A stretch of 64,000 nt of DNA, taken from NCBI RefSeq assembly GCF_012273515.2, contig NZ_CP050975.2, positions 3,658,001-3,722,000 of the forward strand. The letters run 5' to 3'. Positions 9,493 through 18,248 of this stretch are shown piece after piece; the first letter of the stretch is position 1; the number at the start of each line of letters is the position of its first letter. The position numbers and the translations under genes were made by a program. The DNA comes from Streptomyces sp. RPA4-2 (GTDB lineage Bacteria; Actinomycetota; Actinomycetes; Streptomycetales; Streptomycetaceae). The notes under the pieces are model-generated. The model had not been told where the DNA came from and made no database searches. It worked only from the letters and a program-made list of their open reading frames with translations.

Positions 9493-9810
9493 CAGGAGGG
9501 CTCTGATCGGGTGCCAGAGCTCCTGGGACGGGACCGGGCACGCGACACCGTTGTCAGGGGCCGTGCGCCATATCAGGCCGTCGGGATGGTGCAGTACGGC
9601 CGTGATCTCGTCGGGCGTGGGCGGAGCCCCGTTGCCGCGGAGGTAGACGGCGCGCAGGCCCAGGTTGCGCAGGCGGGTCAGGGCGCGGGCCCGGTTCTGG
9701 GCGAGCACCAGGAAGCGCACACAGCCCAGCGCCGAGCCCGGCGGGCTGGGCAGGTTCAGCGCCACCACCACACTGCCGTTCGGCAGCTTGCAGAAACCTC
9801 CTGCGGCCAT
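9469..9810 (-). CDS. Conserved small hypothetical protein
   Basis: A 113-residue soluble protein starting MAAGGFCKLPNGSVVVALNLP with the central stretch LRNLGLRAVYLRGNGAPPTPDEITAVL. I do not recognise a family. Codon use is normal for Streptomyces and a purine-rich GGGGGTG precedes the ATG, so it is probably real. Its final codons lie in the tandem repeat that spans 9383-9492, so the C-terminus (RRPAPQP) may be variable between strains. It sits between pncA and the metalloprotease gene. Confidence 0.6.
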   Translation of the reverse strand: MAAGGFCKLPNGSVVVALNLPSPPGSALGCVRFLVLAQNRARALTRLRNLGLRAVYLRGNGAPPTPDEITAVLHHPDGLIWRTAPDNGVACPVPSQELWHPIRALLRRPAPQP

Positions 9811-9870
9811 GCAGTCACACCCCCGTGCGTCCCGGTGTCAATAAGAAATCCACAGGACGCACCTAAACAC

Positions 9871-9906
9871 GATCGGCCGCAACCCGCCAGGGGGTCACGG
9901 CCGATC
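9871..9906 (-). terminator. Terminator of the M6 protease gene
   Basis: GATCGGCCG (9871-9879) pairs with CGGCCGATC (9898-9906) across an 18-nt loop, 25 nt downstream of the protease stop. Confidence 0.6.
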
Positions 9907-9931
9907 ATGCTCTGACCTGCTAAAACGTCAC

Positions 9932-12280
9932 TTACTTCGCCGACCGGCCCACCAGGAGCGTGATCGTCGAGCCATCCTTGGGCTCCTTCACGATCCTGAT
10001 CTTGGTGTTGGTGTCAGTGACCTTGACACCACCCGTGGGGTTCGCCGGGTCGTAATAAGAGTTCCTGCCGTCGTCGAAGACGGAGACCCCCTTCTGCGAC
10101 TTGATCTTCAGCGCGACGTCGGCGTTGTGGAGCTTGAGCGCGTCCGTCGGATAGGTGCTGAAGGTCGAGTCGAAGGTCTGGATCTTGTTGCGGAGGATCG
10201 TTCCGTCGGTCCACTTCAGGGCCGTCGGGTGCGCGTCCACCGGCAGGATCAGACCCACGCCCGGGTGGGCGCTGGTGTTGTCGTCCGCCTGGGAGGTGTC
10301 CCACTTCCAGATCAGCAGGCCGTTCTGGTACGGGTAGTGCTCGACCCAGTCCGGACGCGTCGTCGAGAAGCCGAAGTTGTACGGGCCGACCTTGAGGGTC
10401 TTGTCGTACGAGACGTACTGGCGGTTCTCGGCGATGTAGTACTGCGCGTAGTCGTCGGAGAAGGACGCGCCGATCCGGGAGAACCCGGCGGCGGTCCACG
10501 CGGCGTCCGCGCTCTCCGCGTTGTCGGAGAAGAGCGGCGTGCCGTCGGCGGTGACGGTGATCTCGTCGGCCGTGAAGCCCTTCAACGCCACGCCACCGTC
10601 GCTCTGGTAGCGGAAGCGCAGGTCGATCTTCTTGCCCGCGTAGGCGTCGAGCGGGAACGACAGCTTCTTGTACGCGTCCACGGAGCCGGTCAGCGCGGGC
10701 TTGCCGCTGCCGTCACGCGGGATCGCGGCGCCGTCCACCGTGCCGTCGAGGGCGGTCCAGTTGGCGCCGCCGTCGGTGGACACCTCGGTGTAGAGGTAGT
10801 CGTAGTCCTGCTCGATGTCGTACCAGCCGTCGAGCGTCAGCGTGGCCGCGGCCTTGCCGGTGAGGTCGACCGATCGGGTCAGCGTGTTCTTGAGGTCGTT
10901 GCCGCTGCCGCTCCACCACTGGGTGGCGCCCTGTGCCGGGGTGACGACGGTGGTGGTGACCTTCTTGTCGGGCAGCGAGACCACGAGGGCCTGCCTGTTC
11001 TTGGTGTTGTACTCGGCGACGCCCAGCTTGTGCTCCGACGTCACGCCGGCCTTGGCCCGGTCGTAGTCGAGCCAGCCGAGCTGCAGCTTGTCCCAGGCGT
11101 TCATGTCGCCGGGCAGGTCGCCGATGGCGTTCTTGCCGGTGCCGAGCCAGGAACCGGCCGACATCAGCGTCCAGAATCCGGTGCCGTTCTCGCCGCCGCC
11201 GGAGGTGTCGTACTCGTCCGGAAGGCCGAGGTCGTGACCGTACTCGTGGGCGTAGACGCCGAGTCCGCCGTTCTCCGGCTGGATGGTGTAGTCGCCGACC
11301 CAGATGCCGGTGTCGCCGATCGCGGCGCCGCCGAGCTTGTTGCCGACCGGGCCGGTCGCGCCGGCGTCGGTGCCGAACGCGTACCAGCGGTGGGCCCAGA
11401 TCGCGTCCTCGCCCTGCGCGCCGCCGCCCGCGGACTCGTCCTCACCGGCGTGCACGATCTGGAAGTGGTCGATGTAGCCGTCGGGCTCGTTGAAGTTGCC
11501 GTCGCCGTCGTAGTCGTAGCGGTCCCACTGGTCGTACTGGGCGAGGTCCGCCTTGATGGCGGCGTCGGACTTGCCGGCCGCCTTCTGGTCGGCGACCCAG
11601 GCGGTGACGCCGTCCTGGACCGCGTACCAAGCCCCGGTGGACGCCTTGTTGGAGCCGTAACGGGCCTCGTTGTAGGGGACCTTGACCCAGTCGGTGACCT
11701 CGCCGTCGACCGAGTAGCGGCCCGAGGACTGCTTCTCGTAGTACTTCTTCAGCGACTCGGCGTTCTTGCCGGTGCCGAAGTAGAGGTCCTGGAAGTGCTT
11801 CTGGTTGTAGTCCGCCTGCCACGCCGTGCTGTTGTCCTTGGCGCGGTCCGGCGCGGCTATCTGGTTGTGCAGCGGGCCGGCGGTGCCGCCGTAGCGGCTG
11901 TCGACCTGGTCGCCGAACTCGACGAGGATCGTGAAGATCCGGTCGGTCTTCTCACGGCCGAGCTCGACGTACTTGCTCTTGCCCTTGTTCTTGCCCTTGA
12001 GCTGGACGACGTGCGAGCCGTTGCGGTCCTGGACCTTGGCGTCGCCGGATATGACCTGGTCCAGGGCTTCTTTGCGCTGTGCGTCCTGGGTCTTGCTGAG
12101 CGGGCCGTCGAGGTCGTGGTCGACCTTGTTCCGGGCCGGCTGCGGGTCGTGGCGCTCCACGGCCGCCGCCGACGGCGCACCGTCGGCCTGCGCGACGGCG
12201 AACGTCGAGAACGTGGCGGTGGCCGCCGCGAGGGCGACGCCCACCGCGGCCGCTCTGAACGTCCATGGTCTGCTGGTCAC
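9932..12280 (-). CDS. Secreted M6-family (immune inhibitor A-like) metalloprotease
   Basis: A 782-residue exported protease. The N-terminus MTSRPWTFRAAAVGVALAAA is a signal peptide, with likely cleavage near residue 30-40. A propeptide-like stretch follows, then the zinc motif HEYGHDLGLPDEYD with H345, E346 and H349 as ligands and base. DYDGDGNFNEPDGYID (256-271) looks like a calcium loop. The C-terminal half resembles beta-sandwich/MAM-like modules. The GTG start is fixed by GGGGGAGGA 6 nt upstream. Relatives degrade host antimicrobial proteins in Bacillus; in Streptomyces a nutritional or developmental role is more likely, but this is inference. Confidence 0.9.
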   Translation of the reverse strand: MTSRPWTFRAAAVGVALAAATATFSTFAVAQADGAPSAAAVERHDPQPARNKVDHDLDGPLSKTQDAQRKEALDQVISGDAKVQDRNGSHVVQLKGKNKGKSKYVELGREKTDRIFTILVEFGDQVDSRYGGTAGPLHNQIAAPDRAKDNSTAWQADYNQKHFQDLYFGTGKNAESLKKYYEKQSSGRYSVDGEVTDWVKVPYNEARYGSNKASTGAWYAVQDGVTAWVADQKAAGKSDAAIKADLAQYDQWDRYDYDGDGNFNEPDGYIDHFQIVHAGEDESAGGGAQGEDAIWAHRWYAFGTDAGATGPVGNKLGGAAIGDTGIWVGDYTIQPENGGLGVYAHEYGHDLGLPDEYDTSGGGENGTGFWTLMSAGSWLGTGKNAIGDLPGDMNAWDKLQLGWLDYDRAKAGVTSEHKLGVAEYNTKNRQALVVSLPDKKVTTTVVTPAQGATQWWSGSGNDLKNTLTRSVDLTGKAAATLTLDGWYDIEQDYDYLYTEVSTDGGANWTALDGTVDGAAIPRDGSGKPALTGSVDAYKKLSFPLDAYAGKKIDLRFRYQSDGGVALKGFTADEITVTADGTPLFSDNAESADAAWTAAGFSRIGASFSDDYAQYYIAENRQYVSYDKTLKVGPYNFGFSTTRPDWVEHYPYQNGLLIWKWDTSQADDNTSAHPGVGLILPVDAHPTALKWTDGTILRNKIQTFDSTFSTYPTDALKLHNADVALKIKSQKGVSVFDDGRNSYYDPANPTGGVKVTDTNTKIRIVKEPKDGSTITLLVGRSAK

Positions 12281-12402
12281 TTGAAATCCTCCCCCGCGTC
12301 CGTCCGCGCGGATGGGGGGATCCCGGTGTCATGGAGCTCCGCGCGCGTATACGCGTGTCAAGTGACGACATTTGACCGGAGTTACCAAAGAAAAGACAGA
12401 TC

Positions 12403-12420
12403 TTGACTTGCACAAGTCAA
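12403..12420. promoter_or_regulatory. Palindromic double -35 element
   Basis: TTGACTTG (12403-12410) and CAAGTCAA (12413-12420) form 8-bp arms around CA. Each arm contains a TTGACT hexamer. Reading right, TATGTA follows at 18 nt. The site lies 123 nt upstream of the protease GTG, so it could be an operator overlapping divergent promoters. Confidence 0.5.
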
Positions 12421-12544
12421 CTGCACTATGTAGGAGCGCCCGTTCGGTATCCGAACCGCCCTGAGCGCACCCAACGGGCGCGTCCACACGTCCACTTGAT
12501 GGACGCGGTGACTCCGTGCGCCCCCTGTGCACCGGCACCGTGGG

Positions 12545-12563
12545 TTAGGTCACGCTTACCGGG
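12545..12563. promoter_or_regulatory. Weak iron-box-like sequence
   Basis: TTAGGTCACGCTTACCGGG matches 13 of 19 positions of the DmdR1/IdeR iron box as I remember it (TTAGGTTAGGCTAACCTAA), including the TTAGGT and GCT-ACC cores. The right edge is poor. It is a candidate only. Confidence 0.2.
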
Positions 12564-12775
12564 CGTTCCAGTCGGGCATGCAGGCGAATAGAGTCGATTG
12601 GCGCACCGTTGGAATGTCAACGGATCGACAGGTCGACAGCGTTGTCGTCCCGCGATTCACCGTTCCGTCCGAGCTCGCGGCTCCACCCGAGTTCGCAGCT
12701 CCACCCCCGTTGTTGTCCGCATCCTCCCCCATCTCGAGAGGCACGGGGGGAGTACCCCCACCCCGAGGAATCGCC

Positions 12776-13072
12776 ATGCCTCGTCCGACCGCCGCACAGC
12801 TCGCCTACGGTTCCTGCACCGTGATCTTCTCCACGCTCGCCATGCTGCTGCTGTCTCAGACGAGTTCGGGCCTGGGGATCGCGGTGATCACCCTCTCGGC
12901 ACTCGCTCTCGGACTGCTCGTCGCCGTAACGGTTCCGCTGCCGAAGCGCGCACCGTCGGCCGTCGCGGCCCCCGCCGTTCGGACGCGGGTTCCGGTGCGG
13001 CGCGAGACCGCGTCCGTCGCCGCGTCCGTCTCCGTGTCGTCCGAGCCCGTTCACGAACCGGCGGGTCCGTGA
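12776..13072 (+). CDS. Small hypothetical membrane protein
   Basis: A 98-residue protein beginning MPRPTAAQLAYGSC. Two closely spaced membrane segments cover about residues 9-28 (VIFSTLAMLLLSQ) and 34-54 (IAVITLSALALGLLVAVTV), followed by a basic, Ala/Val/Pro-rich cytosolic or external tail. GAGGAA lies 6 nt before the ATG. Function is unknown. Longer in-frame versions begin upstream in sequence of unlikely composition and were not used. Confidence 0.65.
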   Translation: MPRPTAAQLAYGSCTVIFSTLAMLLLSQTSSGLGIAVITLSALALGLLVAVTVPLPKRAPSAVAAPAVRTRVPVRRETASVAASVSVSSEPVHEPAGP

Positions 13073-13113
13073 CCCCACGCACGTCCGGCGGGCCCACGAA
13101 GCGCGGACCCGCC
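13060..13113. terminator. Possible bidirectional terminator
   Basis: GGCGGGTCCG (13060-13069) pairs with CGGACCCGCC (13104-13113) between two convergent genes. The 34-nt loop makes it weaker than the other hairpins here. Confidence 0.4.
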
Positions 13114-13158
13114 GTCCCGGTCAGCCGTCTCCTCGTGGAGTGCGGCTGATCGCGTGTG

Positions 13159-13947
13159 TCAGCCGGTGGCCACCACCACCGTCTTGGCCGCCTTGTCGTG
13201 CAGACCCTGCTTGTAGGGCTTGTCGAAGAAACTCCAGCCGCCCGCGATCGCGGTCCAGATGCACGCGCAGCAGAACGCGAACGGGATCCACAGCACCAGG
13301 GCGCGGATCAGCGAGGTCTGCGTGGAGGGTGTGGCGCCGTTTTCCAGGTCGGCCACCCGCATGTGGAACAGCTTCATGCCGAGGGTCTGCCCCGACTTGC
13401 GGATCAGGAAGGTGTCGTAGCCGGTGTAGAGCACCGCGGCGATCACGGACTGCCCGAGACCCTTGCCGTACTCGACCCGGTCCGCGTTCACGTTGTACTC
13501 GGTGACCCCGAACGCCCAGGACAGCAGCCACACCACGATGCCCACGATGATCATGTCGAGGATCCTCGCCAGCACGCGTTTACCACTGTCGGCGAGCGGC
13601 GGCATGCCCTCCAGCGGATCGCCGCCGTAGGGGCCGCCGGAGCCGTAGGGATCGCCGCCACCGGAGCCGTAGGAGCCGCCGCCCCCGGAGCCGTACGGAC
13701 CGCCGCCGCCCGGACCGTAGGGACCCCCGCCGGGGGGCGGGGGCTGCTGACCGCCGTACGGCGGGGGCTGACTCCCGTACGGCGGCGTCCGGTTGTCGTG
13801 CGGGGAGTCGTACGGCGACCCCGACGGCGGCGGGGACGAGGTGCCGTCGTACGGGGAGCCGCCGCCCTCAGCCGGCGGGGGCTGCTTCTTGAACGGGTCT
13901 TCCTCCGGTGGCTGCCCGGAGCCGGGGGGCGGCGGTTCGCTGCTCAT
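13159..13947 (-). CDS. RDD family membrane protein with Pro/Gly/Tyr-rich N-terminus
   Basis: A 262-residue protein. Residues 1 to about 118 are a low-complexity PPYGSQPPPYGG / GGGGPYGSGG tract. From about 125 an RDD domain follows (KRVLARILDMIIVGIVVWLL, then the GQTLGMKLFHMRVAD motif) with three or four membrane segments. RDD proteins have unknown or transport-related roles. The tract resembles disordered, septum-associated membrane tails. A second RDD gene lies immediately upstream on the same strand, 94 nt away, so the two are probably cotranscribed paralogues. Confidence 0.82.
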   Translation of the reverse strand: MSSEPPPPGSGQPPEEDPFKKQPPPAEGGGSPYDGTSSPPPSGSPYDSPHDNRTPPYGSQPPPYGGQQPPPPGGGPYGPGGGGPYGSGGGGSYGSGGGDPYGSGGPYGGDPLEGMPPLADSGKRVLARILDMIIVGIVVWLLSWAFGVTEYNVNADRVEYGKGLGQSVIAAVLYTGYDTFLIRKSGQTLGMKLFHMRVADLENGATPSTQTSLIRALVLWIPFAFCCACIWTAIAGGWSFFDKPYKQGLHDKAAKTVVVATG

Positions 13948-14041
13948 GGCCCGAGTCGACCGCGAACCCTCCGGCTCCGCATCCCGCGAGCGGCCGTCCG
14001 GGGGACCGCGGAGCCCGGCGGCCGGACGGCCGCGTCGACGC

Positions 14042-15639
14042 CTAGGCGGAGGGCGGCCGGGCGGCCACGAAGGTGTGGGCCGCCTTGTCGTGCCAGCACT
14101 GCCTCCAGGGCTTGTCGAACAGGCACCACAGCACGCCCACGACACCGATGACCAGGACGCCGGGAACGCTGTAGACGAGCCAGCGGCGCAGCGCCGGACC
14201 GAAGGACGGGGGTTCATGGCCCTCGATGTCCCGGACCTCGATGCCGCACAGCTTCTTGCCGAGGGTGCGGCCCCACCGGGCGGTGGGCAACGCGTCGTAG
14301 ACCACGCCGAACAGGAGCAGGACGGCGAGGCAGACGCCCAGGTAGCCCGCGGTCGTGCCGTCCAGCAGCCAGACCGTCACGGTCTGCCCGGACCGCTTGG
14401 CGGCGTCGATCTTCTCGTTGACGTGGTCGATCGCCTTGGTGCCCAGCGGTACGGCGGCCACGGCGGTGACGGTGGCCAGCACCGCGGTGTCCACGATCCG
14501 GGCCGCCAGCCGTCTGCCCAGGGCCGCGGGCCGTGCCGCGGAGTGGCGGCGGGCGGCGGCCTGGAACACGTCGTCGACCGGCGGCTTCCAGGGGCGACGG
14601 GCCCCTCGTCGCCCGCGAGCCGGTGCACCTGCTGGGCCCAGGAGGGCTGTCCGCCACCGGTGCCGCTCGACAGCGGCGTGGCGGCGGGGCCGGTGGACTG
14701 CTGGGGGACGGCCGGGGGCCGGCTGCTGGGCGGCAGCGGCTCTGGCCGCTTGGGCGGCGGCCTGCCCGGCGCCGAAGCCGCCCCCGGCGCCGGTGGGGCC
14801 GTCTCGGGCGTGGCCGCCCCCGGCGCGCCGCCCGCCGGGGCCGTGCTCCCCTCCCGCGCCCCGCCCTGCTGCTCCGTGCGCGGGGAGCGCGCGCGGAAGG
14901 TCATGGTGCCCTCGGTGGGGACGGGGTCCTGGGTGCCCGGGGTACCGGTGGCCGCGGACGGTCCCGGGGCCGCCTGCCGCCCCGGGGTACGGCCGAACTG
15001 CGCGCCGCTCGCCGCGGCCGTGCCGGGGTCCGCGGCCCCCGCGGGGCCGGTCGCCGCGCCGGGGCCCGCCGTCGCGGGCCGGCGGCGGAAGACGAAGGTG
15101 CCGTCGGGCGCCGGGGGCTCCGAGCCGGCCGCCTGGTCCGTGGGCTCGATCGTCGCCGTGCCGTCCGTGTGCGGGGTCTCGCCGCCGGGCGGCCGGACCG
15201 CTTCGGCGGGCTCCGCCGCGCGCGACAGACGCGGGTCGGCACCCTGGGGCGCCCCCCAGGACACCCGCCGGTCCTGCTCGCCGCCGAAACCGGACTGCCG
15301 CGAGCGGTCGGCGCCCCACGCGGTCGCGGGCTCGGGTCTGCTGCCGTGCTGCGCCTCGGCCGGGGTCACCCGCCGCGGCTCGGCTGCCGGCCCGGGGTCC
15401 TCGTCGAAGAAGTGCGGTCCCGTCTCCTCGGTGGGCGCCGGTGCCGGAGCGGGTACGGGAGCCACCGGGCGCGTGCCGGGCGGCGGCGCGAGCGGCACGC
15501 CGTCGGACGGCGCGGGACGGCTCGTGCCCGGTACCCAGGCGGCACCGTTCCAGTACCGGACATATCCAGGAATGGAGGGGTCCGGGTAATACCCTTCGCG
15601 GGGCCTGTCGTCACCGGGTGCCGGGGTTGGGGCGCTCAT
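14042..15639 (-). pseudogene. DUF2510-RDD membrane protein, broken by a 1-nt frameshift
   Basis: The N-terminal part starts MSAPTPAPGDDRPREGYYPD with a DUF2510 motif (YYPDPSIPGYVRYWNGAAW) and a long Pro/Ala-rich linker, in one frame down to LAGDEGPVAP. The RDD domain (WKPPVDDVFQ to WHDKAAHTFVAARPPSA) continues in the next frame. Adding one C to the CCCC run at 14591-14594 joins them as GPVAPWKPPVDD, giving 532 residues. Both halves look under normal coding selection, so either the assembly lost a base or the gene was recently inactivated. It pairs with the downstream RDD gene. Confidence 0.8.
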
Positions 15640-15895
15640 GTCCGTCGTCCCGTATCTGCTCGGGGGTCTTTTGGGGGCTCCACATCTATCAGACCCACGC
15701 CCTCGTCAGCGGCGCTCCCGCGGTACCCACCTCTTTCGGGCAAGGATCCGCCACTTCCGATCACCGCCCGCACGGTCGGCCCCGGTACGCCCGCCAAAAG
15801 ATTTCTCCGAACCCGCGTAATGGTTCCGCGCCACCGCGCTCTCCACTCGTACGGACCCGCCCCGGAGGCCCGTAGACGAAGGGAAGCGCACCGAC

Positions 15896-16444
15896 ATGCA
15901 CACCGTGGTGGAACGCGAACTCGAACTGCGCCTCGTCCTGTCCCCCGAGCGCAGCATCCCCGTACCGGCCCGGCTCAGCTACCGCTCCGACGACCCGTAC
16001 GCCGTCCACATCACCTTCCACATCGGCTCGGACCATCCGGTCAGCTGGACCTTCGCCCGCGAACTGCTCGTCGAGGGGGTGTTCCGGCCGTGCGGGCACG
16101 GCGATGTGCGCGTGTGGCCGACGAAGGTCGGGGGACGCGGCGTCGTACTGATGGCGCTCACCTCACCCGACGGCGACGCGCTGCTGGAGGCGCCGGCCGC
16201 ACAGGTGTCCGCCTGGCTGGAGCGCACCCTGCGGGCGGTTCTGCCGGGGTCCGAGGGCGAGCAGCTCGGCATCGACGACGGTCTCGCCGAACTGCTCGCG
16301 CCCTCCCCCAGGCTCTCGGCCTCTCCCCCGTGTTCGGCCTCGCGTGAGCGCGGGGACCTCCATGACCAGCCGGGATCCCCGTCGGCCGACGAGTTGTGGC
16401 TGCGCGACCCGTGGCCGTCGGACGAGTCGGAGGACGGGGAGTGA
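15896..16444 (+). CDS. ssgG: SsgA-like sporulation/cell-division protein (SALP), SsgG type
   Basis: A 182-residue cytosolic protein. The SALP core covers the first ~135 residues (ELELRLVLSPERSIPVPARLSYRSDDPYAVHITFH, then VSWTFARELLVEG). A low-complexity acidic tail follows that is longer than usual for SALPs. SALPs occur only in morphologically complex actinomycetes and control septum placement and spore wall synthesis. The SsgG name rests on its position beside RDD genes and a GlcD-type oxidase, as recalled for S. coelicolor; the family call itself is firm. A purine-rich GAAGGGAAG lies 10 nt upstream. Confidence 0.8.
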   Translation: MHTVVERELELRLVLSPERSIPVPARLSYRSDDPYAVHITFHIGSDHPVSWTFARELLVEGVFRPCGHGDVRVWPTKVGGRGVVLMALTSPDGDALLEAPAAQVSAWLERTLRAVLPGSEGEQLGIDDGLAELLAPSPRLSASPPCSASRERGDLHDQPGSPSADELWLRDPWPSDESEDGE

Positions 16445-16560
16445 ACCGGCGTGGGCACGGCGGCGCCCCCGCGCCCGGCCGGATCCGGTGCCCTGACGGG
16501 CTCCGGTGCCGCGGCGCCAGGGCGTGTCGCGAGAGTCCCGCCCGCCGCACGACGCCCTAA

Positions 16561-16750
16561 GGGCTGTCCCGTAATCCCCGGCGGGCGCACGACGACAGCT
16601 ACGGCACTCCCCCGAGCTCTTCGAGCAGGGGGGACCCCCACGCCGCGTTGTCGGATCGCCCGAATACACCCATCATGAGGACGACCCTCCGCCTTGCGAT
16701 GACCGCATCCGACGCCGCGCGTTGACCCACCGGGGATTACGGGACAGCCC
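16561..16750. mobile_element. 190-bp MITE-like element with 25-bp terminal inverted repeats
   Basis: GGGCTGTCCCGTAATCCCCG begins at 16561, and its reverse complement ends at 16750. The match runs 25 nt with one mismatch. The interior has no transposase frame. Flanking CTA/TA is compatible with the short TA-type target duplications of IS5/IS630-like elements, but I cannot fix the exact duplication. The right end abuts and contributes one base to the stop codon of the oxidase gene. Confidence 0.7.
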
Positions 16751-18156
16751 TAGAACACCTTGCCCGGGTTGAGGATCCCGAGCGGGTCGAACGCGGCCTT
16801 GACGGCGCGCTGCATCTCCACCCCGACCGGCCCGATCTCGCGGGCCAGCCACTCCTTCTTCAGGACGCCGACCCCGTGTTCGCCGGTGATCGTGCCGCCG
16901 AGTTCCAGTCCGAGGGCCATGATCTCGTCGAAGGACTCGCGGGCGCGCCGGGACTCGTCGGGGTCGGTGGCGTCGAAGCAGACGGTGGGGTGGGTGTTGC
17001 CGTCGCCGGCGTGCGCGCAGACGCCGATGGTCAGGGCGTACTTCTCCGCGACGCGCTCGATGCCGTCGAGCATGTCGCCGAGCCGGGAACGCGGCACGCA
17101 CACGTCGTCGATCATCGTGGTGCCCTTGACCGCTTCGAGTGCGGTGAGGGACAACCGCCGGGCCTGGAGGAGGAGTTCGGATTCCGCCGCGTCCTCCGCC
17201 GGTACCACCTGGGTGGCGCCCGCGGCCTCGCACAGCGCGCCCACGGCGGCGAGGTCGGCCGCCGGGTCGTGGGTGTCGAAGGCGGCGAGGAGAAGCGCCT
17301 CGGTGGTCTCCGGGAGGCCCATGTGGGCCAGGGCGTTGACCGCCTTCACCGTCGTACGGTCCATCAGTTCGAGGAGGGAGGGCACGTGGCCGCCCTCCAT
17401 GATCCGGCAGACGGCGTCGCAGGCGGCCCGCGCGGACCCGAACTCGGCGGCCAGCACGAGCTGTTGGGGCGGCCGCGGTTTCAGGGCCAGCACCGCCCGT
17501 ACGACGATGCCGAGCGAGCCCTCGGATCCGACGAGGAGCCGGGTGAGGTCGTAGCCGGCGACGCCCTTCGCGGTACGGCGGCCGGTGCTCATCAGCCGTC
17601 CGTCGGCGAGCACGACGTCCAGGCCGAGGACGTACTCGGCGGTCACCCCGTACTTCACGCAGCACAGGCCGCCGGAGGCGGTGCCGATGTTGCCGCCGAT
17701 CGTGCACATCTCCCAGCTGGAGGGGTCCGGCGGATAGTACAGGCCGTGTTCGTCGACCGCGCGCGAGAGCGTGGCGTTGACGACGCCGGGTTCGACGACG
17801 GCGATGCGGTCGACGGGACTGATCTCGAGGATCCGGTCCATCTTCACCAGGGAGAGCACGATGCAGCCGTCCGAGGCGTTCGCGGCGCCGGACAGCCCGG
17901 TGCGGGCGCCCTGCGGGACGACCGGGATCCGCAGGGCGGTCGCGGTGCGCATGACGTGCTGGACCTGTTCGACGGTGCGCGGCAGGACGACGACGGCCGG
18001 TGTGCCGGCCTCGCAGAAGCTCGCCATGTCGTTGGCGTACGAGACCGTGACGTCCGGGTCCGTGAGGACCGCCTCGCTCGGCAGGCCCGCCAGGAGGCGG
18101 TCGACGAGGGTGCCGGTGACGTCGTCGCGCGGGGCTTCGATACGGCTCATGATCAC
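16750..18156 (-). CDS. FAD-linked oxidase (GlcD/D-lactate dehydrogenase type)
   Basis: A 468-residue flavoenzyme. The PCMH FAD-binding domain covers about residues 30-215 (VVLPRTVEQVQHVMR, PQGARTGLSG, GGNIGTASGG). The C-terminal FAD-oxidase domain carries the GlcD-type signatures VCAHAGDGNTHPT and TGEHGVGVLKKEW. It oxidises a 2-hydroxy acid such as glycolate or D-lactate; the actual substrate is unknown. A second Met two codons in (MSRIEAP, start 18150) is an equally good start. The stop lies exactly at the edge of the MITE-like element, so the original C-terminus may have been altered. Confidence 0.88.
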   Translation of the reverse strand: MIMSRIEAPRDDVTGTLVDRLLAGLPSEAVLTDPDVTVSYANDMASFCEAGTPAVVVLPRTVEQVQHVMRTATALRIPVVPQGARTGLSGAANASDGCIVLSLVKMDRILEISPVDRIAVVEPGVVNATLSRAVDEHGLYYPPDPSSWEMCTIGGNIGTASGGLCCVKYGVTAEYVLGLDVVLADGRLMSTGRRTAKGVAGYDLTRLLVGSEGSLGIVVRAVLALKPRPPQQLVLAAEFGSARAACDAVCRIMEGGHVPSLLELMDRTTVKAVNALAHMGLPETTEALLLAAFDTHDPAADLAAVGALCEAAGATQVVPAEDAAESELLLQARRLSLTALEAVKGTTMIDDVCVPRSRLGDMLDGIERVAEKYALTIGVCAHAGDGNTHPTVCFDATDPDESRRARESFDEIMALGLELGGTITGEHGVGVLKKEWLAREIGPVGVEMQRAVKAAFDPLGILNPGKVF

Positions 18157-18248
18157 AGCGTCGCACTCGGGGCCATCGGTGTGAACCCCGTCTGCCGCAC
18201 CCTTCGCGTGCCGGGATGTGGTCGTCGTACTGGCGCATGGTGAGCGGC

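Larger units (their letters stand above)
12281..12775. other. Divergent promoter region, protease / small membrane protein
   Basis: 495 nt without a convincing gene. It contains the palindrome at 12403-12420 with TTGACT in both directions, a plausible plus-strand -10 (TATGTA, 12427-12432, 18 nt after TTGACT), and an iron-box-like sequence at 12545-12563. In-frame upstream extensions of the 12776 gene exist, but their composition is poor. Confidence 0.5.

Noticed and set aside
10127..12406. Long plus-strand frame opposite the M6 protease
   Set aside because: It mirrors the protease gene in a high-GC genome and lacks domains and a ribosome site. The opposite strand has a signal peptide and zinc motif.
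12527..12775. N-terminal extension of the small membrane protein gene
   Set aside because: Composition is unlike the rest, and GAGGAA sits correctly before the internal ATG at 12776.
16519..16558. Second small inverted repeat (AGGGCGT / ACGCCCT) next to the MITE
   Set aside because: Arms are only 7 nt and no matching partner element is visible; it could be a remnant but cannot be supported.
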